A DNA stretch of 56,336 nucleotides from NCBI RefSeq assembly GCF_002252665.1, contig NZ_NQKZ01000013.1, positions 1 to 56,336 of the forward strand, given 5' to 3'. Each line of letters begins with the position of its first letter. Position 1 is the first letter of the stretch. The translations under genes were made by a program, and so were the position numbers. Under the pieces are notes generated by a model, which had not been told where the DNA came from, ran no database searches, and saw only the letters and a program-made list of their open reading frames with translations. Shown piece after piece: positions 16,032 through 24,235 of the stretch. The stretch is from Synechococcus sp. 8F6. GTDB taxonomy: Bacteria > Cyanobacteriota > Cyanobacteriia > PCC-6307 > Cyanobiaceae.

Positions 16032-16438
16032 TGGGCGCCAGCACCAGCACCATGCGCCTGCTCAGCTGGAGCGATTTCGATCGCGCCGTGGATCACATCG
16101 CCGCCCGCTGCGCCGAGCGCCGCTTCAGCGGTATTTACGGCATTCCCCGCGGTGGCCTGTGCTTGGCGGTGGCCCTGAGCCACCGGCTGGCACTGCCCTT
16201 GCTGGCTGACGCCCGCCCTGGTTGCTTGCTGGTTGACGATGTCTACGAGACCGGCCTCACCCTGGAGGCCCACCGGCAGCTGCCCGAAGCCCAGGCGGTG
16301 GTGTGGATCAGCAAGGCGGAACCGCAGTGGTGGCATGCCGTGGAGGTGACCAGCTCCAGCGACTGGATTGTGTTTCCGTGGGAAACCCAGGCTGCCGCCG
16401 CCGCCGATGAGCAGCGCTACCGCAGCTCGCGCAGCTGA
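16031..16438 (+). CDS. Phosphoribosyltransferase family protein
   Basis: A 135-residue protein. GIYGIPRGGLCLAVALSHRL and LLVDDVYETGLTL are the phosphate-binding and PRPP-binding motifs of type I phosphoribosyltransferases, and WWHAVEV...WIVFPWE matches the hood of xanthine/hypoxanthine phosphoribosyltransferases. It is shorter than the usual 150-180 residues, lacking part of the central region. A nucleobase salvage role is likely because the next gene is a nucleoside deoxyribosyltransferase. Confidence 0.82.
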   Translation: MGASTSTMRLLSWSDFDRAVDHIAARCAERRFSGIYGIPRGGLCLAVALSHRLALPLLADARPGCLLVDDVYETGLTLEAHRQLPEAQAVVWISKAEPQWWHAVEVTSSSDWIVFPWETQAAAAADEQRYRSSRS

Positions 16439-16446
16439 TCTCAGCG

Positions 16447-16941
16447 ATGCCAGCGATGCCCAGCCCCACCCTCTACCTCGCCTCCCCCTACGGCTTCTCG
16501 CCCCACTGGCGCGAACGGTTGCTGCCGGATTTCATCACCGCCCTCGAGGCCCTGGGGCTGGAGGTGTGGGAGCCCTTCAGCCGCAATGGCCAGGTGGATC
16601 TGGCGCAGGAGGGCTGGGCCTGGCGGGTGGCCCAGGCCGACCTGCAGGACGTGCGCGACGCTGATGCTTTGCTCGCGATCGTCAACGGAACCCCTCCCGA
16701 TGAGGGGGTGATGCTGGAGCTGGGGGCGGCGATCGCCCTGGGCAAACCGGTGTTTCTGTATCGCGACGATTTCCGCCGCTGCAGCGATTCGGAGGACTAT
16801 CCGCTCAACCTGATGGTGTTCAGCGGCCTGCCGCAGCACGGTTGGCAGGATTCCCTCTACGGCTCGATTGACGAGCTCAGCGATCCCCGCAAGGCCCTGG
16901 TGCGCTGGTTGCAGCAGACGGCACCTGGCGGGGGCAGCTAA
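16447..16941 (+). CDS. Nucleoside 2-deoxyribosyltransferase family protein
   Basis: A 164-residue protein with LYLASPYGFS at the N-terminus, DADALLAIVNGTPPDEGVML then ELGAAIALGKPVFLYRDDFR. These correspond to the substrate loop and catalytic glutamate region (E in MLELGAA) of nucleoside 2-deoxyribosyltransferases. The enzyme exchanges the base on deoxyribonucleosides. Eight bases separate it from the phosphoribosyltransferase gene. Translation could also start at the second ATG, three codons in. The 248 bases beyond its stop hold no supportable gene. Confidence 0.85.
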   Translation: MPAMPSPTLYLASPYGFSPHWRERLLPDFITALEALGLEVWEPFSRNGQVDLAQEGWAWRVAQADLQDVRDADALLAIVNGTPPDEGVMLELGAAIALGKPVFLYRDDFRRCSDSEDYPLNLMVFSGLPQHGWQDSLYGSIDELSDPRKALVRWLQQTAPGGGS

Positions 16942-17189
16942 TCCGCAGGTTCGCCGTCTTCGTTCACGCTCAACCGGCGGCAATCATGTGGATCGCCACC
17001 TCCTGGGACGTGGCATGCAACGGGGTTGGGGTGGGAGTGGTGGTTTGAGCCATAACGACAGACCTGAACAACATGGTCTTAGGCAAGACGCCAGAGCCCA
17101 TGAGGAGCTGCCCCCAACCTGCCGATCAGTGCTGCAGCAATCCTGCGTGATCGCCAACGGGCTGCGGCTGCTGAAGGGTCTGGAGCCCC

Positions 17190-17879
17190 TTACCAGGGCA
17201 ACCGCTCTCCATTGGCATGCCAGAAGCTGCCGGAGTTGTCCAGGGTGAGGGCATCGATGCGGGCCAGCAGTCCGCGCACCGACTCCTCCGGGCTGATCCC
17301 CTGGGGGTTGAAGTTGATCATGCGGGTGCGCACCAGGCCGGGGTGCAGGATCGCCACGGCGATGCCCCGGGGCTTCAGGTCGATCGCCAGCGATGTGCCG
17401 GCCATGTTCAACGCCACCTTCGACATCCGGTAGCCGTAGGAGCCGCCGGAGGTGTTGTCGTCGATGGATCCCATGCGGCTGGTCATCAGCACCAGCTTCG
17501 AGCCGCGCTGCAGCTGGGGCAACAGGGCGTGAGTGAGCCGCAGTGGTGCCAGGGCATTCACCTCAAACTGGCGCCGCAGGCTGTCTGGATCCAGGTGCTC
17601 GAGGCTGGTGGCCTCCAGCACGCCGGCGTTGAGAATCACCCCATCCAGCGGCAGGCCCGCCAGCCGATCCACCAGATCGGCAACAGCGGCCTCACGGGTG
17701 AGGTCCACCCCCGCTTCGATGCGCACTCCCAGTGCCTCCAGCTCAGGTGAGGGGGTGCGGCAGACGGCGATCACCCGCTCTCCCCGCTGCTGCAGCTGGC
17801 GGCAATACTCCAGGCCGATGCCCCGGTTGGCATCGGTGACGAGGAAGGTCTTCAAGGCAGATGAGTCGCGTGAGCCCAC
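17190..17879 (-). CDS. Short-chain dehydrogenase/reductase (C-factor-like)
   Basis: A 229-residue SDR. The cofactor motif reads TDANRGIG instead of the usual TGANRGIG, so the first glycine is aspartate. LVLMTSRMGSI supplies the catalytic serine and YGYRMSKVALN the YxxxK. The sequence resembles C-factor/CsgA-like SDRs common in cyanobacteria. The start is the ATG at 17879, six bases after the SPFH gene stop on the same strand. The substrate is unknown. Confidence 0.88.
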   Translation of the reverse strand: MGSRDSSALKTFLVTDANRGIGLEYCRQLQQRGERVIAVCRTPSPELEALGVRIEAGVDLTREAAVADLVDRLAGLPLDGVILNAGVLEATSLEHLDPDSLRRQFEVNALAPLRLTHALLPQLQRGSKLVLMTSRMGSIDDNTSGGSYGYRMSKVALNMAGTSLAIDLKPRGIAVAILHPGLVRTRMINFNPQGISPEESVRGLLARIDALTLDNSGSFWHANGERLPW

Positions 17880-17885
17880 CCACGT

Positions 17886-18695
17886 CTAGCGGCGTCCGTT
17901 GACGATCACCGCGTTGCCAGAGCCGCCAGCGGCACCGGGCAGCGCCGGCACCACGGAGGTCTGGCCGTCCCACTTGTCGAGGAAGAGCTTGTAAAGCACC
18001 TGGTCATCGAGGCTGGTGTTGAGCGTCTCGTAGCGCTTGGCTTCCTGTTCGGCGATCAGCACTTCGGTCTGGGCCCGCAGCAGCTGCTGCTCGGCGATCT
18101 GCTTCTGCTCGATGGCGGCGCGGTATTCCTCGGCGATCTGCAGGCCCGTCAGGTCGAGGCCCTGCACGGTGACGTAGTCAAATTTGCGCAGTTCCTCCGC
18201 CACCTTCTCCTGCACGAGCTCGGAAATGGAGTTCCACTCCGTGGCAATCGTCACCAGCTCATATTGCGAGAACACGGATTTCAGCGCCTTGAGCAGGGAT
18301 GGCTGAATCACCCGGGGGTAGATCTGCTGGTCGTCGGTGGCAATCGTTTCGTAGATGCGCCCGGCTTCGGCCGGTTTCATCGCATATTTCACCGTCGCCG
18401 TGGCCTGGATCACCTGCAGATCCTTGGTCAGGGTGGAAAACTGCTCGGGTCGCACCTGGGTGCGCACGTCAAACAGCGAGGTGTTCTGAACCAGCGGCGC
18501 CTTGATGTTGGCGCCGGGATTGCGCGGAACACCGGTCACCTTGCCGAGGGTGGTGACCACGGCCACGTTGCCGGCCGGAACAATGAAGACGGTCTGGCTC
18601 AGCAGGATCGCCAGCCCGACCACCACGGCAATGATCAGGCTGAAGGCTGCTCCCGGCCCCTCTGGACTGGCGGCGGAGCGAAGGGGCGACTGCAT
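17886..18695 (-). CDS. SPFH/prohibitin family membrane protein
   Basis: A 269-residue protein with a single N-terminal transmembrane segment (about 17-38), then an SPFH domain (VPAGNVAVVTTLGKVTGVPR through VQGLDLTGLQI) and a coiled-coil stretch (EQKQIAEQQLLRAQTEVLIAEQEAKRYE). It resembles cyanobacterial prohibitin homologues such as Slr1106, which form oligomeric membrane assemblies. The ATG at 18695 is preferred over one 20 codons upstream that would overlap the gap before the neighbouring small gene. Confidence 0.9.
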   Translation of the reverse strand: MQSPLRSAASPEGPGAAFSLIIAVVVGLAILLSQTVFIVPAGNVAVVTTLGKVTGVPRNPGANIKAPLVQNTSLFDVRTQVRPEQFSTLTKDLQVIQATATVKYAMKPAEAGRIYETIATDDQQIYPRVIQPSLLKALKSVFSQYELVTIATEWNSISELVQEKVAEELRKFDYVTVQGLDLTGLQIAEEYRAAIEQKQIAEQQLLRAQTEVLIAEQEAKRYETLNTSLDDQVLYKLFLDKWDGQTSVVPALPGAAGGSGNAVIVNGRR

Positions 18696-18720
18696 CGGGG
18701 AATCGTGCCAATTAACAACC

Positions 18721-19020
18721 CTAGGAACGGTCGTTGATGAAACAACGGCTGACAACGGGTGACGTCATGGCGCGCAACAGGGCGCTGTAGCTGAGCTGGT
18801 AGCGCTGTTCATCGCCCACCTGGGGAGCGGTGCCCGTGCATCCGACCACCAGGTGATCACTCGAGGCTCCCCGGATCGTCACCCCAACCGGTGGGCCCAG
18901 ACCAGCCGGATCGACGTCCTGTTCCCCCAGGGCGAGCAAGGCCCTTTGTTCGGAAGCGGGCTCCCCGGCTGGAGGCAACAGCTGCGGCTGCGCCCATCTC
19001 ACCCAGACTGATCTCGCCAT
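18721..19020 (-). CDS. Hypothetical protein
   Basis: A 99-codon frame between the SPFH gene and the divergent pterin dehydratase. The C-terminal half (GDEQRYQLSYSALLRAM) looks protein-like and resembles short picocyanobacterial hypotheticals. The N-terminal half is Pro/Ala-rich and less convincing. It lies 25 bases upstream of the SPFH gene on the same strand, compatible with an operon. I do not recognise a function. Confidence 0.5.
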   Translation of the reverse strand: MARSVWVRWAQPQLLPPAGEPASEQRALLALGEQDVDPAGLGPPVGVTIRGASSDHLVVGCTGTAPQVGDEQRYQLSYSALLRAMTSPVVSRCFINDRS

Positions 19021-19050
19021 GATTGAGGGATCCCGACTGGCTGCGATCCC

Positions 19051-19371
19051 ATGGCTCTCTCTCAGGAAACCTGCATTCCCTGCACCGATGGTGCGCCCAC
19101 CCTCAGCGACACCGAGCTCGCCGCCCTTCTGCCGGAGCTGCCGGGTTGGCAGGTGATCGAGGCGCACCACCTGCACAAGTCCTGGACCTTTGCCGATTTT
19201 CAGCAGGCTCTCGATTGGGTCAACCGTGCTGGCGCGATCTGCGAGGCACAGGGCCATCACGCCGAGTTCACCCTGGGCTGGGGCCACGCTGAAGCGCTGG
19301 TGTACACCCACAAGGTGGATGGGCTCACCCGCGCCGATGCGGTGCTCGCGGCCAAGTTGGATCAGGCCTAG
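19051..19371 (+). CDS. phhB: Pterin-4a-carbinolamine dehydratase
   Basis: A 106-residue protein. The central HKSWTFADFQQALDWVNRAG and the H-H-A-E-F-T-L-G-W motif (GHHAEFTLGWG, followed by YTHKVDGLT) contain the conserved histidines of the PCD/DCoH family. The enzyme dehydrates 4a-hydroxytetrahydropterin and in plants and bacteria supports pterin recycling or folate-related chemistry. The start is the ATG at 19051. A small hairpin (GCCTAGG / CCTAGGC, 19366-19387) spans the stop codon. Confidence 0.93.
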   Translation: MALSQETCIPCTDGAPTLSDTELAALLPELPGWQVIEAHHLHKSWTFADFQQALDWVNRAGAICEAQGHHAEFTLGWGHAEALVYTHKVDGLTRADAVLAAKLDQA

Positions 19372-19387
19372 GTCGTCAGGCCTAGGC
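19366..19387 (+). terminator. Hairpin at the end of phhB
   Basis: GCCTAGG at 19366-19372 pairs with CCTAGGC at 19381-19387 around an eight-base loop, beginning within the last codons of phhB. GGGTTTGC follows rather than a full T-run, so it may be a weak terminator or an mRNA-stabilising stem. Confidence 0.35.
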
Positions 19388-19550
19388 GGGTTTGCAGCAG
19401 GCCGCTCTTGGCCGCCGCACCTTGGCGATGCCCTAGGGGGCTTCGACCCGTTAGGCGCTGTTCTTCACACAATCTTCCGTAGAAAACCTGCGGCTCCAGC
19501 CTCGATCAGCTCCAAATCTCCATAGGGTCCACAAAACGTGCGGTTTCGTC

Positions 19551-19727
19551 ATGGCTTCCCGGGAGGAGCTCAACTCCAGCGGTGATCTGTTCGAGCCCCG
19601 CAGCCTGGAATGGCAAGACAACGGTGAGCTGGCCGCCAGTGAGGTGTTTGAGCTGGTCAAGCGTCTGCGGGCAGTGGAATCTGGTGAGCACGTCAATGAG
19701 TTGTGGCGGCTCAGCCAGAAAGTTTGA
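19551..19727 (+). CDS. Small hypothetical protein
   Basis: A 58-residue acidic protein starting MASREELNSSGDLFEPRSLE and containing SEVFELVKRLRAVESGEHVN. It has the composition of a folded helical protein and normal codon use for the window. I recognise no family. It lies between phhB and another small hypothetical gene on the same strand, which starts about 100 bases downstream. Confidence 0.55.
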   Translation: MASREELNSSGDLFEPRSLEWQDNGELAASEVFELVKRLRAVESGEHVNELWRLSQKV

Positions 19728-19823
19728 TCTAAAGCACGTTGCAGCACGCGAGCTGCAAGATTGCGTGTATCCAACTCCGCAAGATCGCATCAGACTGTTG
19801 ATAGCGATAGAGGGGAGGAGTTG

Positions 19824-20036
19824 ATGTTTCTCAAATTGCGTGATGCCGACGACGAGAGCCTGGTGGAGGTGCTCGATCTGAAGCAGCTTTTGGATCCTTT
19901 TGTTGCCGATGTGCTGGTTCGTCTCCATGCCGGAGAGGAGCTACAGGATCCAGGTCTCGTGCGTAAGGACCATCTGGTGTTTCCCTCCGGGGAGGTGCTG
20001 CCGCGCTGCTGGGTGCAACTCAGCGCCAACGACTGA
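19824..20036 (+). CDS. Conserved small picocyanobacterial hypothetical protein
   Basis: A 70-residue protein starting MFLKLRDADDESLVEVLDLK and ending LVFPSGEVLPRCWVQLSAND. The LVFPSGExLPRCW segment is familiar from short acetyltransferase-neighbour hypotheticals in marine Synechococcus. The ATG at 19824 is preceded by a strong ribosome binding site (GGGGAGGAG, 19812-19820), which fixes the start. The function is unknown. Confidence 0.75.
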   Translation: MFLKLRDADDESLVEVLDLKQLLDPFVADVLVRLHAGEELQDPGLVRKDHLVFPSGEVLPRCWVQLSAND

Positions 20037-20224
20037 GGCCCCATCCCTTCACCACGGCCGCGATGGTTCGGTTTGCTCCCGCTGACAGAAAAGCTGAGCG
20101 GAGGCCCTGGCTTGCTGCTCCCCGATCGTGATCTGCTGACACGCCCGACCAAAAGGGCGGAATGCCGACAAGATTGCTGCATCTTTTGCCGAAATGCGCA
20201 GTGGCGAGCTCCTCAGGTTTTCCG

Positions 20225-21313
20225 ATGTCCGGTGACAGCCTTGAAGCGAGCGACCTCACCCTGCGGCAGTTGCGCCACTTGGCCAGCAATCTCGGCATCG
20301 GGCGCTACAGCCGCATGTTGAAAGATCAGCTGCTGCGGGCCATCGAGCGTCAGGCGCCCTCTCCGGGCGAGCCTGGGCAGGGCCCGGCCGACCTCCGCGC
20401 CCTGGAGGCGGGCATGGCTCCGGCCCCTCGCCCAGAGGCCCAGACCTCCGTGGTCTTTCTGCCCCGTGATCCCCAGTGGGCCTATGTGTTCTGGGAGCTC
20501 TCTGATGCCGATCGACGTCAGGCGATGGCCGACGGAGCCAACCAGTTGGTGTTGCGCATCGCCGATGTCACCGGCCTCGGTGAAGGCGGCGCCCATCCCC
20601 ACACCATGCAGGAAGTGGTGGTCAACAGCCACGCCACCGAGTGGTACCTGCCAGTTCCCCTGAGTGACCGGGCCTACCGGGTTGAACTGGGCTATCGGGT
20701 TGCGGGCGGTGCTTGGCGTTCCTTGGCGTTTTCCGCCGTGGCCCACGTTCCCTCACTCCATCCCAGCGAGCTGATCCTTGATCAATTCGTGCCCTTCACC
20801 CTCGAGGCTCCGGTGACCGAGGCCCCGGCTGCGCCGCTGATCTCCGAGGCCGCACCGGGAATCCACGAGCGCGTCTACCAGGTGGCCACCTCCACCTGGC
20901 GGGCGACAGGTCGCGGTTCGGAAGCCTTCCATGAGGTGGATACCTTCGCCGATTCCAGCCAGGGGCTCAACGCCTCCGGTGCTGGCCTTTGGGCCAGCGG
21001 CCGCACGGCATCGGGTGCCGGTGGGGTTGCCTCACGCCAGCGCTCCTTCTGGCTGGTTGCCGATGCCGAGTTGATCGTCTACGGCGCCACCGATCCCTCG
21101 GCCACCCTGCGCATCGGCGAGGAACTGGTACCCCTCGCCGAAGACGGCACCTTCCGCATCCAGGTGCCGTTCCGCGACGGTCAACAGCAGTATCCGATCA
21201 CGGCAGTGGCGGCCGATGGCGAGCAGCGCCGCCACATCACCCTCGAGTTCAGCCGTTCTACCCCCGAAGCCAACGTCAACACCGTGGAGGACGCAGTCGC
21301 CGAGTGGTTCTGA
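20225..21313 (+). CDS. DUF4912 domain protein with N-terminal SAP/Rho-N-like motif
   Basis: A 362-residue protein. The N-terminal LTLRQLRHLASNLGIGRYSRM resembles a Rho-N/SAP nucleic-acid-binding helix-extended-loop-helix. Residues about 50-190 contain VVFLPRDPQWAYVFWELSDA and the later YRVELGYR strand of DUF4912. A C-terminal beta-rich part (GATDPSATLRIGEELVPLAEDGTFRIQVPF) looks like an Ig-like fold. The start is the ATG at 20225; a frame 21 codons longer has no better signal. Such proteins are common in cyanobacteria but of unknown role. It converges on leuS with five bases between the stops. Confidence 0.85.
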   Translation: MSGDSLEASDLTLRQLRHLASNLGIGRYSRMLKDQLLRAIERQAPSPGEPGQGPADLRALEAGMAPAPRPEAQTSVVFLPRDPQWAYVFWELSDADRRQAMADGANQLVLRIADVTGLGEGGAHPHTMQEVVVNSHATEWYLPVPLSDRAYRVELGYRVAGGAWRSLAFSAVAHVPSLHPSELILDQFVPFTLEAPVTEAPAAPLISEAAPGIHERVYQVATSTWRATGRGSEAFHEVDTFADSSQGLNASGAGLWASGRTASGAGGVASRQRSFWLVADAELIVYGATDPSATLRIGEELVPLAEDGTFRIQVPFRDGQQQYPITAVAADGEQRRHITLEFSRSTPEANVNTVEDAVAEWF

Positions 21314-21318
21314 GGCCC

Positions 21319-23925
21319 TCAGGGCACCAGGTTGACCAGCTTGCCCGGCACCACGATGACTCGGCTGGGGGCTTTGCCCTCCAGCCATTTGGTGGCGATC
21401 TCGCTGGCTAGGGCGAGCTGCTCCAAGGTGGCCTTGTCGGCATCGGCGGGCACTTCGAGGTTGCCGCGCACCTTTCCCTTCACCTGGATCACCAGCGGGA
21501 TCGTGTCGCGCACCAGGGCGCTGGCATCAGCGCTTGGCCAGGCCTGGTGGTGCACGCTCGTTTGGCCATCGGGATTGCCCCCCAACCTCTGCCAGAGCTC
21601 CTCGGCCAGGTGCGGCGCGAACGGCGCCAGCAGCACCAGCAGGGTGCGCAGGGCTTCGCTGGCGACGGCCGCGGAAGCCCCCTGCAGGTGCTCGCCCATG
21701 GCGTTGCTCAGCTTCATCAGCTCCGAAACGGCCGTATTGAATTGGTAGTCGCCGTCGAGGTCATCGCTGATCTCGCTGATGGCGGTGTGAACGGCGCGGC
21801 GCAGGGCTTTGTCCTCCGGGCTGAGGCTGCTGGACGCGGTGCTGGAGCCGCCATCACCTAGCCCCAGACCCTGGCCCACGGCCCCATCCACCAGGCGCCA
21901 GAGGCGCTGCAGGAAGCGGAACTGACCCTCCACATCGGCGTCATCCCACTCGAGATCCTTCTCGGGCGGCGCCTTGAACAGGATGAACATGCGGGCGGTG
22001 TCAGCGCCGTATCTGTCGATCACCACGGCGGGATCGACGCCGTTGTATTTCGACTTTGACATCTTTTCGTAGAAGGTTTCCAGCACCTCGCCCGTGATCG
22101 GATCACGGGGATCGCTGGGATCGGCCACATCGGCCGGGGCGATGTACTTGCCGCTATGGGGGTTCTTGTAGGTGATGCCCTGCACCATGCCCTGGGTGAG
22201 AAGGCGCGCGAAGGGCTCATCGAAGCCCAGCAGGCCTCGGTCGCGCAGCACCTTGGTGAAGAAGCGCGAGTAGAGCAGGTGCAGGATGGCGTGCTCGATG
22301 CCACCCACGTACTGGTCCACCGGCAGCCAGGAATCCACCGCCTCGCGGTTGAAGGGCAGGGCTGAGTTGTGGGGATCGCTGTAGCGCAGGAAGTACCAGC
22401 TGGAGCACATGAAGGTGTCCATGGTGTCGGTTTCGCGCCGCGCGGGCTTACCGCAGCAGGGGCACTCGACACGCCACCAGCTCTCGAGCTGGGCCAGGGG
22501 CGAGCCGCCCTTGCCCTCAAGGTTGGCGCCCTTGGGCAGCTCCACCGGCAGTTGCTCCGCCGGCACGGGCACAACGCCGCAGCTGTCGCAATGGATCACC
22601 GGGATCGGGCAGCCCCAGTAGCGCTGGCGGGAGATCAGCCAATCGCGCAGGCGGTAGGTGATGCGGGCCCGACCCCAGCCCTCGGCTTCCGCAGCGGCGG
22701 TGATGGCCGTTTTGGCCTCTGCGCTGGCTAGGCCATTGAAGCGGCCGGAGTGGATCAGCACGCCGGGCTCGGTCCAGGCGCCACCCTCGTAAGCGTGCTC
22801 ATCACTGCCCTCCGGGATGACCACCTGCTGCACCGGCAGCTCGTACTGGCGGGCAAACACAAAGTCGCGCTGGTCGTGGGCGGGCACCCCCATCACGGCG
22901 CCTGTGCCGTAGTCCGCCAGCACGTAGTCGGCGATCCAGAGGGGGATCAGTTCGCCGTTGGCGGGGTTGCGCACCTGCGCACCGATCGGCACACCGCGCT
23001 TGGGTTTGTCGTCGGCCGTGCGCTCCTGCTCGCTCTGGCGACTCACCAGATCACAGAAAGCCTCCACGTGGATCGCCTGCTCCGCAGTGGTGAGTGAGGC
23101 CACCCGAGGGTGCTCGGGGGACAGCACCACATAGGAGGCGCCAAAGATTGTGTCCGGCCGGGTGGTGAACACGGTGATGTGTTCGCCGGTGTCTGCGCCC
23201 TCGCCATCCACCACCGGGAAGCTGAGCTCGGCGCCGGTGCTGCGGCCAATCCAGTTGGCCTGCATGGTGCGCACCCGCTCCGGCCAGCCCTGCAGCTTGG
23301 GAAGGTCGTCGAGCAGCTGGTCGGCGTAGGCGGTGATCTTCAGAAACCATTGGCGCAGCTTGCGCTTCTCCACCAGGGCACCGGAGCGCCAGGAGCGGCC
23401 TTCGCTGTCCACCTGCTCGTTGGCGAGCACCGTCTGGTCGATCGGATCCCAGTTGACCGTGGCGTCTTTCTGGTAGGCCAGGCCGGCTTCGAGAAACTGC
23501 TGGAACAGCCACTGGGTCCAGCGGTAGTAATCGGCGTGGCAGGTGGCCACCTCCCGGTCCCAGTCGATCGAGAGACCCAGGCGCTGCAGCTGGGCGCGCA
23601 TGGAGGCGATGTTCTGATCGGTCCACACGCCCGGATCGATGCCCCGCTCGATCGCGGCGTTCTCCGCCGGCAGGCCGAACGCATCCCAGCCCATCGGATG
23701 CAGCACCTGTTTGCCGCGCATGCGCTGCACCCGGGCGATCACATCGGTGATCACGTAGTTGCGCACATGGCCCATGTGCAGGTTCCCCGAGGGATAGGGA
23801 AACATCGACAGGGCGTAATAGGGCTCGCCATCAGCAGCGGCCGTGCGGTGTTGCCCGGCGGCATCCCACTGCTGCTGCCAGCGGGATTCAAGGGCCTGGG
23901 GTTGGTAGCGGGGTGCGTCGCTCAC
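21319..23925 (-). CDS. leuS: Leucyl-tRNA synthetase
   Basis: An 868-residue class Ia aminoacyl-tRNA synthetase that charges tRNA-Leu. The HIGH motif appears as HMGH at 50-53 within [16 protein letters not shown], and KMSKS lies at 621-625. The CP1 editing domain is present, with [20 protein letters not shown]. The length is normal for bacterial LeuS. The start is the GTG at 23925 ([12 protein letters not shown] follows), since the frame upstream to 24084 is low-complexity and lacks family similarity. Confidence 0.98.
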   Translation of the reverse strand: MSDAPRYQPQALESRWQQQWDAAGQHRTAAADGEPYYALSMFPYPSGNLHMGHVRNYVITDVIARVQRMRGKQVLHPMGWDAFGLPAENAAIERGIDPGVWTDQNIASMRAQLQRLGLSIDWDREVATCHADYYRWTQWLFQQFLEAGLAYQKDATVNWDPIDQTVLANEQVDSEGRSWRSGALVEKRKLRQWFLKITAYADQLLDDLPKLQGWPERVRTMQANWIGRSTGAELSFPVVDGEGADTGEHITVFTTRPDTIFGASYVVLSPEHPRVASLTTAEQAIHVEAFCDLVSRQSEQERTADDKPKRGVPIGAQVRNPANGELIPLWIADYVLADYGTGAVMGVPAHDQRDFVFARQYELPVQQVVIPEGSDEHAYEGGAWTEPGVLIHSGRFNGLASAEAKTAITAAAEAEGWGRARITYRLRDWLISRQRYWGCPIPVIHCDSCGVVPVPAEQLPVELPKGANLEGKGGSPLAQLESWWRVECPCCGKPARRETDTMDTFMCSSWYFLRYSDPHNSALPFNREAVDSWLPVDQYVGGIEHAILHLLYSRFFTKVLRDRGLLGFDEPFARLLTQGMVQGITYKNPHSGKYIAPADVADPSDPRDPITGEVLETFYEKMSKSKYNGVDPAVVIDRYGADTARMFILFKAPPEKDLEWDDADVEGQFRFLQRLWRLVDGAVGQGLGLGDGGSSTASSSLSPEDKALRRAVHTAISEISDDLDGDYQFNTAVSELMKLSNAMGEHLQGASAAVASEALRTLLVLLAPFAPHLAEELWQRLGGNPDGQTSVHHQAWPSADASALVRDTIPLVIQVKGKVRGNLEVPADADKATLEQLALASEIATKWLEGKAPSRVIVVPGKLVNLVP

Positions 23926-23984
23926 AGCAGCCAGGCCTGGATCAGAGTTGTGATCGTGCCACAGCCCAGTCGGTGAGGGCGGGA

Positions 23985-24224
23985 TCAGCCCAGGGCGCGG
24001 ATCGTGCAGGCCGCAGCACGGTTGATCAAGGTGAGAGGACGGCCTTCCGCCTGGCTGAGGGCGAGATAGGCGACGTCCTGCCAATGCAGGGTTCCTTCCA
24101 GTTCACCGACACCCATCACCTGGATGGCCACGGGAGTTTTGTGGCGGATCAGATCCTGCAGATGGCGAATGCTCGGCTGGGAGGTATCGAGAGCCGCCAA
24201 GCGCTTCTCGAAAAAGCTCTGCAT
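23985..24224 (-). CDS. hfq: Cyanobacterial Hfq (Sm-like RNA-binding protein)
   Basis: A 79-residue protein. [30 protein letters not shown] is the Sm1 region and [11 protein letters not shown] plus [13 protein letters not shown] the Sm2 region of the divergent cyanobacterial Hfq. In cyanobacteria hfq is typically beside dapF, as here, which supports the call. Cyanobacterial Hfq lacks some RNA-binding residues of the enterobacterial protein and is linked in Synechocystis to pilus function. The ATG at 24224 is only a few bases from the divergent dapF start. Confidence 0.87.
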   Translation of the reverse strand: MQSFFEKRLAALDTSQPSIRHLQDLIRHKTPVAIQVMGVGELEGTLHWQDVAYLALSQAEGRPLTLINRAAACTIRALG

Positions 24225-24235
24225 AGGATTTGGCG

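Noticed and set aside
16942-17189. Frame 16868-17248 as a small gene after the deoxyribosyltransferase
   Set aside because: It starts inside the deoxyribosyltransferase gene and runs into the 3' end of the SDR; the translation has no family resemblance.
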